From contig CABIWJ010000004.1 in NCBI GenBank assembly GCA_902362455.1, positions 266,349 to 330,348 on the forward strand: a stretch of 64,000 nt of DNA, written 5' to 3'. This stretch comes from Eubacteriaceae bacterium. Lineage in GTDB: Bacteria > Bacillota > Clostridia > Lachnospirales > Lachnospiraceae. How positions within the stretch are numbered: position 1 is the stretch's first letter; each line of letters opens with the position of its first letter. The position numbers and the translations under genes are program-made. Of this stretch, positions 52,397 through 62,750 are shown one piece after another. Below the pieces are notes generated by a model. The model worked only from the letters and a program-made list of their open reading frames with translations. It made no database searches and had not been told where the DNA came from.

Positions 52397-53683
52397 ATGA
52401 ATGAATTAAAAGATAAAATGTATAATGGTTTAGGAATATCAAAGCAAGTTCTTGATTTCTGTACTGAAATTGAGGAAAGGTTACAAGACAGATTTAAGGA
52501 ATTTGATGAAAAGGCAGAATATAACCAGTTAAAGGTTATTAAGGCAATGCAGGAAGCAAGGGTAAGTGATGTACATTTCTCAGCTTCATCTGGTTATGGA
52601 TATAATGACTTAGGAAGAGATACATTAGAAGAAGTGTATGCGAAAGTATTTAATACAGAAGCAGCACTTGTACGTCCGCAGATAACTTGCGGAACCCATG
52701 CACTTGCACTTGCGCTTGCTTCTAATCTAAGACCTGGTGATGAGTTGTTATCAGTATCAGGAAAGCCTTATGACACATTAGAGGAAGTTATTGGAATAAG
52801 ACCATCTGTTGGTTCACTTAAAGAATTTGGAGTTACATATTCACAGGTAGATTTATTACCGGATGGCTCGTTTGACAAAGAGGGAATAAAAAAGGCAATT
52901 AATCCTAAAACTAAACTTATAGCAATTCAGCGTTCGAAAGGATATCTTCCTAGAAGAACTCTTTCACCATATGAAATAGGTGATGTTATAAAATTTATTA
53001 AAGAAATTAATCCTGAATTAATAGTGATGGTAGATAACTGTTATGGTGAATTCGTAGAATATGATGAACCGAGTGATTTTGGTGCAGATATGACAGTAGG
53101 TTCACTTATTAAGAATCCGGGTGGGGGACTTGCACCTATAGGTGGATACATTGTAGGAACTAAAGAATGTATTGAACAGGCGTCGTACAGACTTACAGCT
53201 CCAGGACTTGGAAGAGAAGTCGGTGCAACATTAGGTGTGACACAGAGCTTTTTCCAGGGATTATTCTTAGCACCTACTGTAGTAAGCGGAGCTTTAAAGG
53301 GTGCTGTATTTGCAGCTAATATATATGAGAAGTTAGGCTTTAAAGTAGTTCCTGATGGCAGTGAACCAAGATATGATATAATTCAGGCCATAGAATTCGG
53401 CCGTCCAGAGGGAGTTATTGAATTCTGTAAAGGTATACAGGCAGCAGCTCCGGTTGACAGCTTTGTTACACCAGAGCCATGGGCAATGCCAGGATATGAT
53501 AGCGATGTAATTATGGCAGCAGGTGCATTTATTCAGGGTTCATCAATTGAACTTAGTGCAGATGGACCTATTAAGCCACCTTATGCAGTTTATTTTCAGG
53601 GTGGTCTTACATGGTATCATGCGAAACTTGGCATAATAAATTCTTTACAAAAATTAGTAGATGCGGGTATTGTTAAATTATAA
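52397..53683 (+). CDS. Methionine gamma-lyase-like PLP enzyme (aluminium resistance family)
   Basis: A 428-residue PLP-dependent protein of the YnbB family. 'SASSGYGYNDLGRDTLEEVYAKVF' and 'VRPQITCGTHALALAL' are the family signature; the PLP lysine is in 'GSLIKNPGGGLAPIGGY'. It resembles cystathionine/methionine lyases and is usually annotated as methionine gamma-lyase family or aluminium resistance protein; neither activity is established from sequence. In Firmicutes it often lies near miaA, as here. The ribosome binding site is poor; AGAGAA is about 10 bases upstream. Confidence 0.88.
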   Translation: MNELKDKMYNGLGISKQVLDFCTEIEERLQDRFKEFDEKAEYNQLKVIKAMQEARVSDVHFSASSGYGYNDLGRDTLEEVYAKVFNTEAALVRPQITCGTHALALALASNLRPGDELLSVSGKPYDTLEEVIGIRPSVGSLKEFGVTYSQVDLLPDGSFDKEGIKKAINPKTKLIAIQRSKGYLPRRTLSPYEIGDVIKFIKEINPELIVMVDNCYGEFVEYDEPSDFGADMTVGSLIKNPGGGLAPIGGYIVGTKECIEQASYRLTAPGLGREVGATLGVTQSFFQGLFLAPTVVSGALKGAVFAANIYEKLGFKVVPDGSEPRYDIIQAIEFGRPEGVIEFCKGIQAAAPVDSFVTPEPWAMPGYDSDVIMAAGAFIQGSSIELSADGPIKPPYAVYFQGGLTWYHAKLGIINSLQKLVDAGIVKL

Positions 53684-53754
53684 TTATTATGCTATTATAA
53701 AAAAGATTTTAGCAATTTTCTTTTTTGAATCTGGAGAGAATAATTGATGAAAGG

Positions 53755-54447
53755 ATGATGAAGATAACATCGATTAAGGAAATCAGAAAAGAAAACAGAC
53801 CTTATGAGAAATTTTTACTCAAAGGTCCCGAGGCTCTTACAGATTCAGAGCTTCTTGCAATTATAATCAGGACAGGTACTTATAATATGACATCTGTAGA
53901 ATTATCAGATGCAGTATTATCAATGTCTAAATCGGATAATATATTAGGAATAACAAATTTGTCTTTAAAGGAATTACAGAGTATTAAAGGAATAGGACTT
54001 GTGAAAGCTACGCAGATAAAGTGTGTGGCAGAATTAAGCAGACGTATTTCTAAAGGAAACATTCCACTTGATAAAGAATTTATTTCACCTGAGATAATTG
54101 CAAATTATTATATGGAAGACTTAAGACACCTTGAAACTGAGCGCCTGCTTGTAGTAATGCTTAATACGAAGCACAGATTCCTAGGTGATTTTGAATTGTC
54201 TAAAGGGACGGTTAATGCATCAATGGCATCCCCAAGAGAGGCATTTATAGAAGCACTTAGGACAGGTGCAGTATATATAATACTGCTGCATAATCACCCT
54301 AGTGGTGACCCGACACCTAGCCGTGAAGATATAGTAACGACAAAGCGTATGAAAGAGGCGGGAAATATTATCGGTATTAATCTGATAGACCACATAATTA
54401 TTGGCGATAATAAATATATAAGTCTGAAACAAATTGGATTGTTTTAG
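53755..54447 (+). CDS. radC: RadC family JAB-domain protein
   Basis: A 230-residue RadC (UPF0758). A helix-hairpin-helix segment (SIKGIGLVKATQIKCVAEL) precedes a JAB metalloprotease-like domain with HNHPSGDPTPSRED, the full HxHx(10)D metal motif. The start is uncertain: ATG at 53755 or 53758 (after GAAAGG), or a TTG at 53725. Despite its name the family's link to DNA repair is weak. It lies directly before mreB, the usual Firmicutes order. Confidence 0.88.
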   Translation: MMKITSIKEIRKENRPYEKFLLKGPEALTDSELLAIIIRTGTYNMTSVELSDAVLSMSKSDNILGITNLSLKELQSIKGIGLVKATQIKCVAELSRRISKGNIPLDKEFISPEIIANYYMEDLRHLETERLLVVMLNTKHRFLGDFELSKGTVNASMASPREAFIEALRTGAVYIILLHNHPSGDPTPSREDIVTTKRMKEAGNIIGINLIDHIIIGDNKYISLKQIGLF

Positions 54448-54463
54448 AAAATGGAGGAGAATA

Positions 54464-55483
54464 ATGGCACAACATTCATATGGTATAGATTTAGGTACCA
54501 GCAATTTTAAAATTTTTGGATTAACAAATAAGAAAATAATAAATGAGAAAAACGTTATTGCTAAGAAGAACAAAGATGAAGTATTTCAGTTCGGTGACCT
54601 GGCATTTGAAATGTATGAGAAAGCACCTGAGAATATCGAGGTATCATTTCCTGTTAAATTTGGTGTAATTGCAGATATTAAGAATATGGATATTTTATTC
54701 GAAAGATTTTTCAAGAAATTAAATGGTAAAGGCATTACGGGTTCATCGAATTTCTGTATTGCAGTTCCTACTGATATTACAGAAGTAGAGAAAAGAGCCT
54801 TTTATGATATGATCGCGGAATCAAGAGTAAAGGCAAAACATATCAGTGTAGTTGAAAAGCCGATTGCAGATGCAGTTGGTGTAGGAATTGATGTTGAAAG
54901 TCCAAGAGGTAATCTTATTGTAAATATAGGTGCAGACACAACAGAGATTTCTGTAATATCATTAGGTGGAATTGTCTTAAGCAAGTTAATTAAAACAGGT
55001 GGTTCTAAATTAGATGATACAATCTGTAGCATTGTAAGAAAAAAATATAATCTTGTAATAGGAAGAAGAACAGCAGAACAAATTAAGATTAATCTTGCAG
55101 ATGCTATTAATGTTTCATCAAGTTCATATGTTGCCTTTGGAAGGAATATTGTAACAGGACTTCCAGCAAGCAAGGAGATAAGTTCAGAACTTGTTTTTGA
55201 AGCGATTCAGGAATGTTTACATTCTATTATAGATTCTATTAAAGTTATCTTAGAGAGAACTCCGCCTGAACTTGCTGCTGATATAATTAACACAGGGGTA
55301 TATCTTACAGGTGGTTCTTCATTAATCCAGAATATCGGACAGTTAATTACTAATGAAACAGGATTAAAGATTAATCTTGATGATGAACCTGAAGAGACAG
55401 TTATAAGAGGAATTGCTGAAATATTATCGAATAATAAGCTTAGTGAATTAATGTATGTTCCAAGAGAGAAACAATATAACTAA
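54464..55483 (+). CDS. mreB: Rod shape-determining protein MreB-like actin
   Basis: A 339-residue actin-like protein of the MreB family that guides elongation. The start at 54464 (MAQHSYGIDLGTSNFK) follows TGGAGGAG; upstream extension overlaps radC. Nucleotide-binding motifs: GIDLGTSN, 'IVNIGADTTEISVISLGG' and 'VYLTGGSSLIQNI'. The first loop is more divergent than in typical MreB (GTSNFKIF instead of GTANT), similar to other Lachnospiraceae copies. It heads the mreBCD-PBP2 cluster. Confidence 0.9.
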   Translation: MAQHSYGIDLGTSNFKIFGLTNKKIINEKNVIAKKNKDEVFQFGDLAFEMYEKAPENIEVSFPVKFGVIADIKNMDILFERFFKKLNGKGITGSSNFCIAVPTDITEVEKRAFYDMIAESRVKAKHISVVEKPIADAVGVGIDVESPRGNLIVNIGADTTEISVISLGGIVLSKLIKTGGSKLDDTICSIVRKKYNLVIGRRTAEQIKINLADAINVSSSSYVAFGRNIVTGLPASKEISSELVFEAIQECLHSIIDSIKVILERTPPELAADIINTGVYLTGGSSLIQNIGQLITNETGLKINLDDEPEETVIRGIAEILSNNKLSELMYVPREKQYN

Positions 55484-55506
55484 AAGACTATCAGAGGTAT
55501 ATTATT

Positions 55507-56358
55507 TTGAGAAGACGAGAAAAAAAAGAATTTCCAATTAAATATGTTTTATTCATTTTAACATTCCTTTGTTTTGTGCTTATTGTTTCTTCATTTGTAT
55601 TTAAAGGATTTGCAACACCAGTTAAATCGGTTGCAACATATGTCATGACGCCAGTTACAAAGGGTATGAATGAAGTTGGAAAGTGGCTTACTGACAGAGC
55701 TGCAGATATAAAGGAACTTAAGAATATAAAAAGTGAGAATAAGAGTCTTAAAGAACAAATATTAGACTTACAAAATAAGAATGCATTATCAGTTGAAGAT
55801 CAGAATGAGTTAGACCAGTTAAGAAAATTATATAAACTTAGTGAACAATATTCTGATTACGAGACGGTTGGTGCAAGAATTATCAGTAAGGACACAAGTA
55901 ACTGGTATTCAACTTTTACAATTGATAAAGGAAGTAAGGATGGAATAGAAGTCGATATGAACGTTATCGGTGACGGAGGGCTTGTCGGAATCGTAAGTGA
56001 AGTTGGTGATAATTATTCTATAATCCGTTCAATTATTGATGATGAGAGCAATGTCAGTGCACAGTTTGCTTCAACATCTGATAAATGTATTGTAAAAGGA
56101 AGTCTGCAGTTAATTAATGATGGAATACTTCAGGTATTTAATATTAATAAGAATGCTAATGTAAATGAGGGTGATATGATTATCACATCTAATATAAGCA
56201 GTAAATTCTTACCGGGTATTTTGATAGGATATGTTAAAGATATTTCTGATGATTCTAATAATCTGACGAAGTCAGCATATGTTACTCCGGTAGTTGATTT
56301 TGCACATTTAGATATTGTTCTTATTATCAAACAACAGAAATTTACCGGTGAACAGTAG
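55507..56358 (+). CDS. mreC: Rod shape-determining protein MreC
   Basis: A 283-residue MreC with a TTG start after CAGAGG. One membrane helix (about residues 12-34) is followed by a coiled coil (about 60-105) and beta-barrel domains with 'GDGGLVGIVSEVGDNYSIIRSI' and 'FLPGILIGYVKDI'. It is an extracytoplasmic scaffold of the elongasome. Confidence 0.94.
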   Translation: MRRREKKEFPIKYVLFILTFLCFVLIVSSFVFKGFATPVKSVATYVMTPVTKGMNEVGKWLTDRAADIKELKNIKSENKSLKEQILDLQNKNALSVEDQNELDQLRKLYKLSEQYSDYETVGARIISKDTSNWYSTFTIDKGSKDGIEVDMNVIGDGGLVGIVSEVGDNYSIIRSIIDDESNVSAQFASTSDKCIVKGSLQLINDGILQVFNINKNANVNEGDMIITSNISSKFLPGILIGYVKDISDDSNNLTKSAYVTPVVDFAHLDIVLIIKQQKFTGEQ

Positions 56359-56389
56359 ATAACGATTTAATCGTGGAAATGAGGTATAT

Positions 56390-56908
56390 ATGCTTCGGAA
56401 AATTATATTAGGCATTTCAATATTTGTATTTTATCTGTTACAATGCACAGTATTTAAAGCACTTTCGTTAGCATCAGTATCACCGAACCTTTTACTCATA
56501 CTTACATTTGCAGCAGGATTTATGCGTGGTAAGAAAGAGGGAATGTTTGTTGGTTTTTTCAGTGGTCTGGTACTTGATATATTCTATGGGCAGGTAATTG
56601 GATTTAATGCATTATTGTATATGTATATCGGTTACATAAATGGCTTCTTTAATTCTATGTTCTATGATGAAGATGTTACGTTGCCTATCGGACTTGTATT
56701 CGGAAGTGACTTTGTGTATTCATTCTTCTATTATGTATTCAATTTTATGCTTAGAAACCGTTTAAATTTCATATATTATCTGATTCACATTATTTTACCA
56801 GAAATGATATATACAGTAGTTATTACACTTTTAATATATCGGATTATGTTAAAGATAAACCGTAAATTAGAAGCCTATGAGAAAAGGAGTGCAACAAAAT
56901 TTGGTTAA
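56390..56908 (+). CDS. mreD: Rod shape-determining protein MreD
   Basis: A 172-residue integral membrane protein with five or six helices. 'SPNLLLILTFAAGFMRGKKEGMFVGFFSGLVLDIFYG' is the MreD signature. The ribosome binding site GAGG precedes the ATG. Its end overlaps the start of the PBP2 gene. Confidence 0.92.
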   Translation: MLRKIILGISIFVFYLLQCTVFKALSLASVSPNLLLILTFAAGFMRGKKEGMFVGFFSGLVLDIFYGQVIGFNALLYMYIGYINGFFNSMFYDEDVTLPIGLVFGSDFVYSFFYYVFNFMLRNRLNFIYYLIHIILPEMIYTVVITLLIYRIMLKINRKLEAYEKRSATKFG

Positions 56909-59744
56909 AGAATTTTTTGAATATATATTAAGTATCTTAAAATCAAGATTGTTCGTATTAGGAATTATTGTTGTGTTATTATTCTCAGTTCTGATGATAA
57001 GAATATTTAATGTACAGATTGTAAATGGAGAATATTATTTAGAAAATTACATCCAGATGGCAGAACGTGAGGTCCTTACATCCGGAACAAGAGGAATTAT
57101 ATACGATAGAAATGGTGAAGTCCTTGCATATAACAAACTTGCATATGCAATTGAAATTGAGGATGATATAAGTGATTCCACAGAAAATAAGGATAAAAAG
57201 CTTAATGAGATAATATCTGAAACCATTAATATAATTACATCAAATGGTGATACATTGATTAATGATTTTCCTATTATTCTTAATACAAATAATGAATTTG
57301 AATTTTCTGTATCTTCTGATAATGAAAGATTAAGATTCTTAAGAGATATTTATGGAAAAAAATCGATAAGTGAATTAGATACTAAAAAAGAGACACTGTC
57401 AACATCTACGGCAGATGATGTAATGAAATATCTTTGTGGTGAAAAGATGTTTGATATATCAGATGAATATGATAAGGCAGAACAGATTAAGATTGCTATG
57501 GTAAGATATAATCTGTCACTTAATCGTTTTCAGAAGTATATTTCTACTAAGATAGCTTCAAATGTATCTGAGGAGACTGTGGCAGCTATCTATGAGGCAC
57601 AGGCAGAGTTAAAAGGTGTAACTGTATCTGAAGAGACTGTAAGAGTATACAATGACAGTGTATATTTTGCACATATATTAGGTTATACAGGTACGATATC
57701 AGAAGATCAGTTAGCAGAGTTAAATTCTGATGGTGGCAGCTATATCAGTTCAGATGTCGTAGGTAAATCAGGAATAGAAAAAGAAATGGAATCTTATCTT
57801 CAGGGAACTAAAGGTAAGAGTACAATATTTGTAGATAATACCGGACGAATTCTTGAAAATGTAAGTAAGACAGATGCCAAGGCAGGAAATGATGTGTATT
57901 TAACGCTTGATGCTAAATTACAAAAGGCTGGATATACGATATTAGAACAGAAACTTGCAGGTATTTTATATTCGAAAATAGTTAATTATGATGTGACACC
58001 AAGTGAGGATATGAAGACAATCCCTATTCCGGTCAAAGATGTCTACTATCAGATTATCAATAATAATGTTGTAGATTTGAATAAGTTCGGACTGGAGTCT
58101 GCATCAGATAATGAGAAGAATATTTATGCGAAATTCGCAGCAAAACAGTCAGGTGTTATTAACTGGGTATATAGTGAACTTACAACTGATACACCAGAGG
58201 CACTCTCTGCGTTACCTGAAGAGAATAATACTTATTTGTCATATATATATACAAAATTAGCAGATACCGAGGGTATAATTAACAAAAAAGCAATTGATAG
58301 TGAAGATGAAACATATCAGAAATGGACTAATGAAACAATTAGTTTAAGAGAATTTCTGTTATATGCCATTTCTAAGAACTGGATAAATACTTCTAAGATA
58401 TTTGACTCTTCAGAAGTTAAATATTCTGATACAGATGAAATCTATAATAAATTAGTAGAACACATTTACAATAGTCTTCCGACTGATACAGGCTTTAGCA
58501 AAAAGATTTATTATTATCTTATCTATAGTGGTTCAATTAGTGGTAATCAGGTATGTATGTTATTATATGACCAGAATGTTCTAGAATATGATGAAGCAGC
58601 TTATACAGCACTTAGAAGTGGAAGTTCTGCATTTGAATTTATCAGGGAACAGATTAAACAGATTAAAATTACACCTGCACAGTTAGCACTTGATCCTTGT
58701 TCAGGTTCGTTAGTCGTAACAGATACTAATTCAGGTGATGTACTTGCATTAGTAACATATCCAAGCTATGATAATAATAAATTGTCGGGTTCAGTAGATG
58801 CAGTATATTGGAAACAGTTAAATAGTGATTTGTCACTTCCGCTATATAACAGAGCAACCCAAACGAGGACTGCACCAGGTTCTACTTTTAAGATGCTTTC
58901 GGCCATAACAGGATTAGAAGAAGGCTATCTGACACCAGGAAGAACAATTACAGACCTTGGTGAATTCAAGAAAATCACACCATCGCCAAAATGTTGGAGA
59001 TATCCGGGTAATCATGGTTCAATTAATGTCTCACAGGCACTTGAACACTCATGTAACTATTTCTTCTACGAAGTTGGCTATGAACTTAGTATTGACGAGC
59101 ATGGAGGTTTTAGCAGTGATTTAGGATTGTCTAAGCTTAAAAAATACGGTGTGCAACTTGGACTTACTACAAAATCAGGTGTTGAGATTGAAGAAAATGA
59201 ACCACTTTTCAGTACCGATAACTCAGTACGTTCAGCAATTGGACAGGGTTCAAATAGTTTTGCTAACATCCAGCTTGCAAGATATGTGAATACAGTTGCA
59301 AATAGTGGACATAATTATCAGTTGACACTACTTAATAAGGTTATTGATACAGATGGTAATCTTATTAAACAATATGAGCCTACATTAACTAATACAACTA
59401 ATTTCAGTCAGTCGACCTGGGATGCCGTTCATTATGGTATGAGACTTGTTATAACAGGTGGTACTGCAAAAGGAACATTTAATGGTTTCCAGATAAATGT
59501 GGCGGGTAAATCCGGTACTGCACAGGAGAATAAGTTGCGTTCAAACCACTCAGTATTCGTGGCATATGCTCCTTATGAGAATCCTGAAATCGCCTTAAGT
59601 GTATTAATTCCTAATGGTGAGTCATCAGGATATACGGCAGAGGTTGTACGTGATACAATCAAATACTACTATGGACTTACAACTGATGAAGAATTATATG
59701 GTGGTATAGCATCAATACCTACATCGGGTGTAACGAACGATTAA
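56901..59744 (+). CDS. mrdA: Penicillin-binding protein 2, unusually large
   Basis: A 947-residue class B PBP (longer than the usual 600-700). The start is uncertain: TTG at 56901 (after AAGGAG, spacing 11) or ATG at 56877. Visible are an N-terminal helix (about 15-36), the 'GTRGIIYDRNGEVLAYNKLAYAIEI' block, the dimerisation region, then SxxK (PGSTFKML), SxN (SCNYFF) and KSG (GKSGTAQ). About 250-300 extra residues lie roughly between residues 370 and 600, before the transpeptidase domain. It follows mreBCD, as the elongation PBP. Confidence 0.9.
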   Translation: MVKEFFEYILSILKSRLFVLGIIVVLLFSVLMIRIFNVQIVNGEYYLENYIQMAEREVLTSGTRGIIYDRNGEVLAYNKLAYAIEIEDDISDSTENKDKKLNEIISETINIITSNGDTLINDFPIILNTNNEFEFSVSSDNERLRFLRDIYGKKSISELDTKKETLSTSTADDVMKYLCGEKMFDISDEYDKAEQIKIAMVRYNLSLNRFQKYISTKIASNVSEETVAAIYEAQAELKGVTVSEETVRVYNDSVYFAHILGYTGTISEDQLAELNSDGGSYISSDVVGKSGIEKEMESYLQGTKGKSTIFVDNTGRILENVSKTDAKAGNDVYLTLDAKLQKAGYTILEQKLAGILYSKIVNYDVTPSEDMKTIPIPVKDVYYQIINNNVVDLNKFGLESASDNEKNIYAKFAAKQSGVINWVYSELTTDTPEALSALPEENNTYLSYIYTKLADTEGIINKKAIDSEDETYQKWTNETISLREFLLYAISKNWINTSKIFDSSEVKYSDTDEIYNKLVEHIYNSLPTDTGFSKKIYYYLIYSGSISGNQVCMLLYDQNVLEYDEAAYTALRSGSSAFEFIREQIKQIKITPAQLALDPCSGSLVVTDTNSGDVLALVTYPSYDNNKLSGSVDAVYWKQLNSDLSLPLYNRATQTRTAPGSTFKMLSAITGLEEGYLTPGRTITDLGEFKKITPSPKCWRYPGNHGSINVSQALEHSCNYFFYEVGYELSIDEHGGFSSDLGLSKLKKYGVQLGLTTKSGVEIEENEPLFSTDNSVRSAIGQGSNSFANIQLARYVNTVANSGHNYQLTLLNKVIDTDGNLIKQYEPTLTNTTNFSQSTWDAVHYGMRLVITGGTAKGTFNGFQINVAGKSGTAQENKLRSNHSVFVAYAPYENPEIALSVLIPNGESSGYTAEVVRDTIKYYYGLTTDEELYGGIASIPTSGVTND

Positions 59745-59778
59745 GACATATAATAGCCATTATGTTAGCAGGAAAGGA

Positions 59779-60483
59779 ATGAAAATTCAAAAAATGAAAA
59801 ATTCTGTAGTGATAAAAGGAAATAAATATGGTATTATAGTTATGTTAGATAAAAATATACCATTTGATAATTTGTTGGCAGATATTGCTGAAAAATTTAA
59901 AGAATCATCAAAGTTTCTTGGTAACTCATCTATGGGAATTACTTTTGAGGGCAGATTTCTTGATAATAATGAGATACGTCAGGTCCTTGATACAATAGCA
60001 GATAATTCAGATTTGAATATTGTATGTGTTGTCGATAATGACAAGGAGCGCGAGGAATATTTCAAAAAAACAGTTGATCAGCATTTGAATGATTTGTCGA
60101 ATAATGATGGACAGTTCTATAGAGGAACCTTACGTTCAGGACAGGTAATCGAAAGTGAAGGAAGCATAGTGATTCTTGGTGATGTTAATCCAGGTGCAAA
60201 GGTAATTTCATCAGGTAATGTAATAATACTTGGTTCTCTTAAGGGAACAGTATATGCAGGTGTTACCGGTGACTCTACATCATTTGTAGTGGCATTAGAG
60301 ATGGAACCTATGCAGATAAGAATTGGTGATTACATTGCAAGAGCATCAGATGATGCTAAAAAGGCTAAGGATTCTAAAAATAAAAAGAATAAACCTGAAA
60401 CAAAGATTGCATTTGTAGAAAATGGTAATATTTATATAGAACCACTTAATAAAGAAGTTTTAAATGATATTCATTTTAACTAA
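59779..60483 (+). CDS. minC: Septum site-determining protein MinC
   Basis: A 234-residue MinC. The N-terminal FtsZ-binding domain (about 1-95) is followed by the right-handed beta-helix domain, whose pattern 'GQVIESEGSIVILGDVNPGAKVISSGNVIILGSLKGTVYAG' is characteristic. It ends with a short Lys-rich stretch and a final strand. It acts with MinD to block polar division. The order minC-minD-minE is intact. Confidence 0.95.
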   Translation: MKIQKMKNSVVIKGNKYGIIVMLDKNIPFDNLLADIAEKFKESSKFLGNSSMGITFEGRFLDNNEIRQVLDTIADNSDLNIVCVVDNDKEREEYFKKTVDQHLNDLSNNDGQFYRGTLRSGQVIESEGSIVILGDVNPGAKVISSGNVIILGSLKGTVYAGVTGDSTSFVVALEMEPMQIRIGDYIARASDDAKKAKDSKNKKNKPETKIAFVENGNIYIEPLNKEVLNDIHFN

Positions 60484-60511
60484 ACAATAAAACTTGGGAG
60501 GAATTGTTACA

Positions 60512-61294
60512 ATGAGTGAAGTAATTGTAGTAACATCAGGAAAAGGCGGCGTTGGTAAGACAACTACAACAGCCAACGTAGGTACAGGTTTAGCTATGCT
60601 GAACAAGAAAGTAGTATTGATTGACACAGATATAGGATTAAGAAATCTTGACGTCGTAATGGGGCTTGAGAATAGAATCGTATATAATCTTGTTGATGTT
60701 GTAAAAGGCAATTGTCGTGCAAAACAGGCAATGATTAAGGATAAACGTTATCCTAACTTATTCTTATTACCATGTGCTCAGGCAGGCGATAAGAACAGTG
60801 TATCTCCTGAAGAGATGAAAAAATTAACAGATGAATTAAGAGACGAATTTGATTACATAATTCTTGACTGTCCTGCAGGTATTGAGCAAGGCTTTAAGAA
60901 TGCCATAGCAGGCGCAGACAGAGCAATTGTTGTTACAATGCCTGAAGTATCAGCTATTCGTGATGCAGACAGAATTATTGGATTATTAGAAGCAAATGAG
61001 AAGAAACGTGCTGACCTTGTAGTTAATAGAATCCGTATGGATATGGTTAAAAAAGGTGAGATGATGTCAATTGATGATGTTGTGGATATTCTTGCAATTG
61101 ATTTAATTGGTGCTGTGCCTGATGATGAGAATATCGTTATTGCAACTAATAACGGTGAACCATTAGTTGGTTCTGACAGTCTTGCCGGACAGGCATATAT
61201 GAATATTTGTAAACGTATTCTTGGTGAAGAAGTTCCATTACTTGATTTAGATAAGAAGCAGGGCTTTTTCGCAAGATTATTTAAGAAAAACTAA
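60512..61294 (+). CDS. minD: Septum site-determining protein MinD
   Basis: A 260-residue ParA-type ATPase. The start at 60512 (MSEVIVVTSGKGGVGKTT) follows GGGAGGA; an upstream TTG at 60494 is inside the ribosome binding site. It has the deviant Walker A GKGGVGKTT and the C-terminal amphipathic helix (FFARLFKKN) that binds the membrane. It oscillates or localises with MinE, the next gene. Confidence 0.97.
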   Translation: MSEVIVVTSGKGGVGKTTTTANVGTGLAMLNKKVVLIDTDIGLRNLDVVMGLENRIVYNLVDVVKGNCRAKQAMIKDKRYPNLFLLPCAQAGDKNSVSPEEMKKLTDELRDEFDYIILDCPAGIEQGFKNAIAGADRAIVVTMPEVSAIRDADRIIGLLEANEKKRADLVVNRIRMDMVKKGEMMSIDDVVDILAIDLIGAVPDDENIVIATNNGEPLVGSDSLAGQAYMNICKRILGEEVPLLDLDKKQGFFARLFKKN

Positions 61295-61306
61295 GGGGGT
61301 GTAAGT

Positions 61307-61594
61307 ATGAGTATCTTTGATATGTTCAAGAAGAAACCTTCTGGAAATGTCGCAAAAGACAGACTCAAGTTATTACTTGTATCAGACAGAGCAAATTGCT
61401 CACCAGAGATTATGGAATTGATTAAGAATGATATAATTAATGTAATTAAAAAGTATATGGAAATTGATTGTGACGGACTTGATATCCAGATAACACAGAC
61501 AGAGTCAGATAGCTCTAATGGTGCAGTTCCTGCACTTATCGCTAACATTCCAATCAAAGAAGTAAGACATAGTGCTGAAAAGGAAAATAAATAA
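61307..61594 (+). CDS. minE: Cell division topological specificity factor MinE
   Basis: A 95-residue MinE. The N-terminal membrane-targeting start MSIFDMFKKKPSG, the 'AKDRLKLLLVSDRANCSPEIMELIKNDI' MinD-interaction block and the C-terminal beta-rich domain are all present. The ribosome binding site GGGGGTG lies upstream. The presence of MinE indicates a Min oscillation system rather than a DivIVA-based one. Confidence 0.96.
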   Translation: MSIFDMFKKKPSGNVAKDRLKLLLVSDRANCSPEIMELIKNDIINVIKKYMEIDCDGLDIQITQTESDSSNGAVPALIANIPIKEVRHSAEKENK

Positions 61595-61597
61595 AAC

Positions 61598-62734
61598 ATG
61601 GCAAGAATATTTGAAACTTTGAAAAGTTACAAATTCAGACATTTTAATATCAGATTACTAATCTGGGTATGTGCATTAACTGTTATTGGTATACTTGCAA
61701 TAGCGAGTGCGACAGATTCAGACATATATGAGAAGAAACAGATTATGGGTTTTGCGATGGGGCTATTTATAATGGTTATAGCCTGTCTTGTAAGTTATAA
61801 ATTCATTTTGAAGTTCTCGTGGGCATTTTATTTTCTGAATCTTATATTACTTATATGGGTAAAAGTCGCAGGTGCAAATAAAATGGGTGCTACCAGATGG
61901 ATAGATTTAGGTTTTATCCAGTTACAGCCATCGGAATTCACAAAGATATTTCTAATATTATTTTTTGCAAGATATTTATGTAAATATAAAGACCGCCTTA
62001 ATACATTACCTGTAATTGGTGGAGCAGTGGTATTATTTGCAATTCCACTTGCATTAGTATTAAAACAGCCGGATTTATCTACGAGTATTGTTATTTCACT
62101 TACATTTTGTGCAATAATGTATATGGCAGGACTCAGTTATAAGATAATCGGTGGCGTACTTGCAGTTGCAATTCCAGTTGCAGTTGTTTTAATATATCTG
62201 ATTATGCAGCCAAACCAGAAAATAATCGAAGAATATCAGTACAACAGAATTATTGGTTTCTATGATGAAAATAATGAGGTCGCTGAAAGAATTAATTACC
62301 AGCAGAAGAACTCTGTTATGGCAATCGGTTCAGGCGGACTTTGGGGAAAAGGTTTAAACAATAACACGACAACAAGTGTTAAAAATGGTAATTATATATC
62401 AGAACCACAGACAGACTTCATCTTCTGTATAGTAGGTGAGGAATTAGGGTTTGTAGGTGCTTCGGCAGTTATAATACTGCTCTTGTTAATAATACTTGAG
62501 TGCTTTTATATCGGAACAAATGCACCTGATATGGCAGGTAAACTTATCGCCTGTGGATTTGGTTTTCTGTTAGCCATTCAATCGTTTGTAAATATTGGTG
62601 TAGTTACAAGAATTATTCCGAATACCGGATTACCATTACCATTTGTAAGTTATGGACTCAGCTCATTACTAAGTCTGTTTGCATGTATTGGTGTAATTCT
62701 TAATATCGGACTTCAGCGAAAAGAAATTATATAA
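61598..62734 (+). CDS. rodA: RodA-type SEDS peptidoglycan polymerase
   Basis: A 378-residue SEDS protein with about ten membrane helices. 'GATRWIDLGFIQLQPSEFTKIFLILFFARY' and 'IPNTGLPLPFVSYGLSSLLSLFACIGV' are the signature segments. Location between minE and mgsA, after PBP2 and mreBCD, makes it the elongation polymerase and partner of the PBP2 above. It begins three bases after minE. Confidence 0.94.
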   Translation: MARIFETLKSYKFRHFNIRLLIWVCALTVIGILAIASATDSDIYEKKQIMGFAMGLFIMVIACLVSYKFILKFSWAFYFLNLILLIWVKVAGANKMGATRWIDLGFIQLQPSEFTKIFLILFFARYLCKYKDRLNTLPVIGGAVVLFAIPLALVLKQPDLSTSIVISLTFCAIMYMAGLSYKIIGGVLAVAIPVAVVLIYLIMQPNQKIIEEYQYNRIIGFYDENNEVAERINYQQKNSVMAIGSGGLWGKGLNNNTTTSVKNGNYISEPQTDFIFCIVGEELGFVGASAVIILLLLIILECFYIGTNAPDMAGKLIACGFGFLLAIQSFVNIGVVTRIIPNTGLPLPFVSYGLSSLLSLFACIGVILNIGLQRKEII

Positions 62735-62750
62735 CAGTAGGAGGTAGCTT

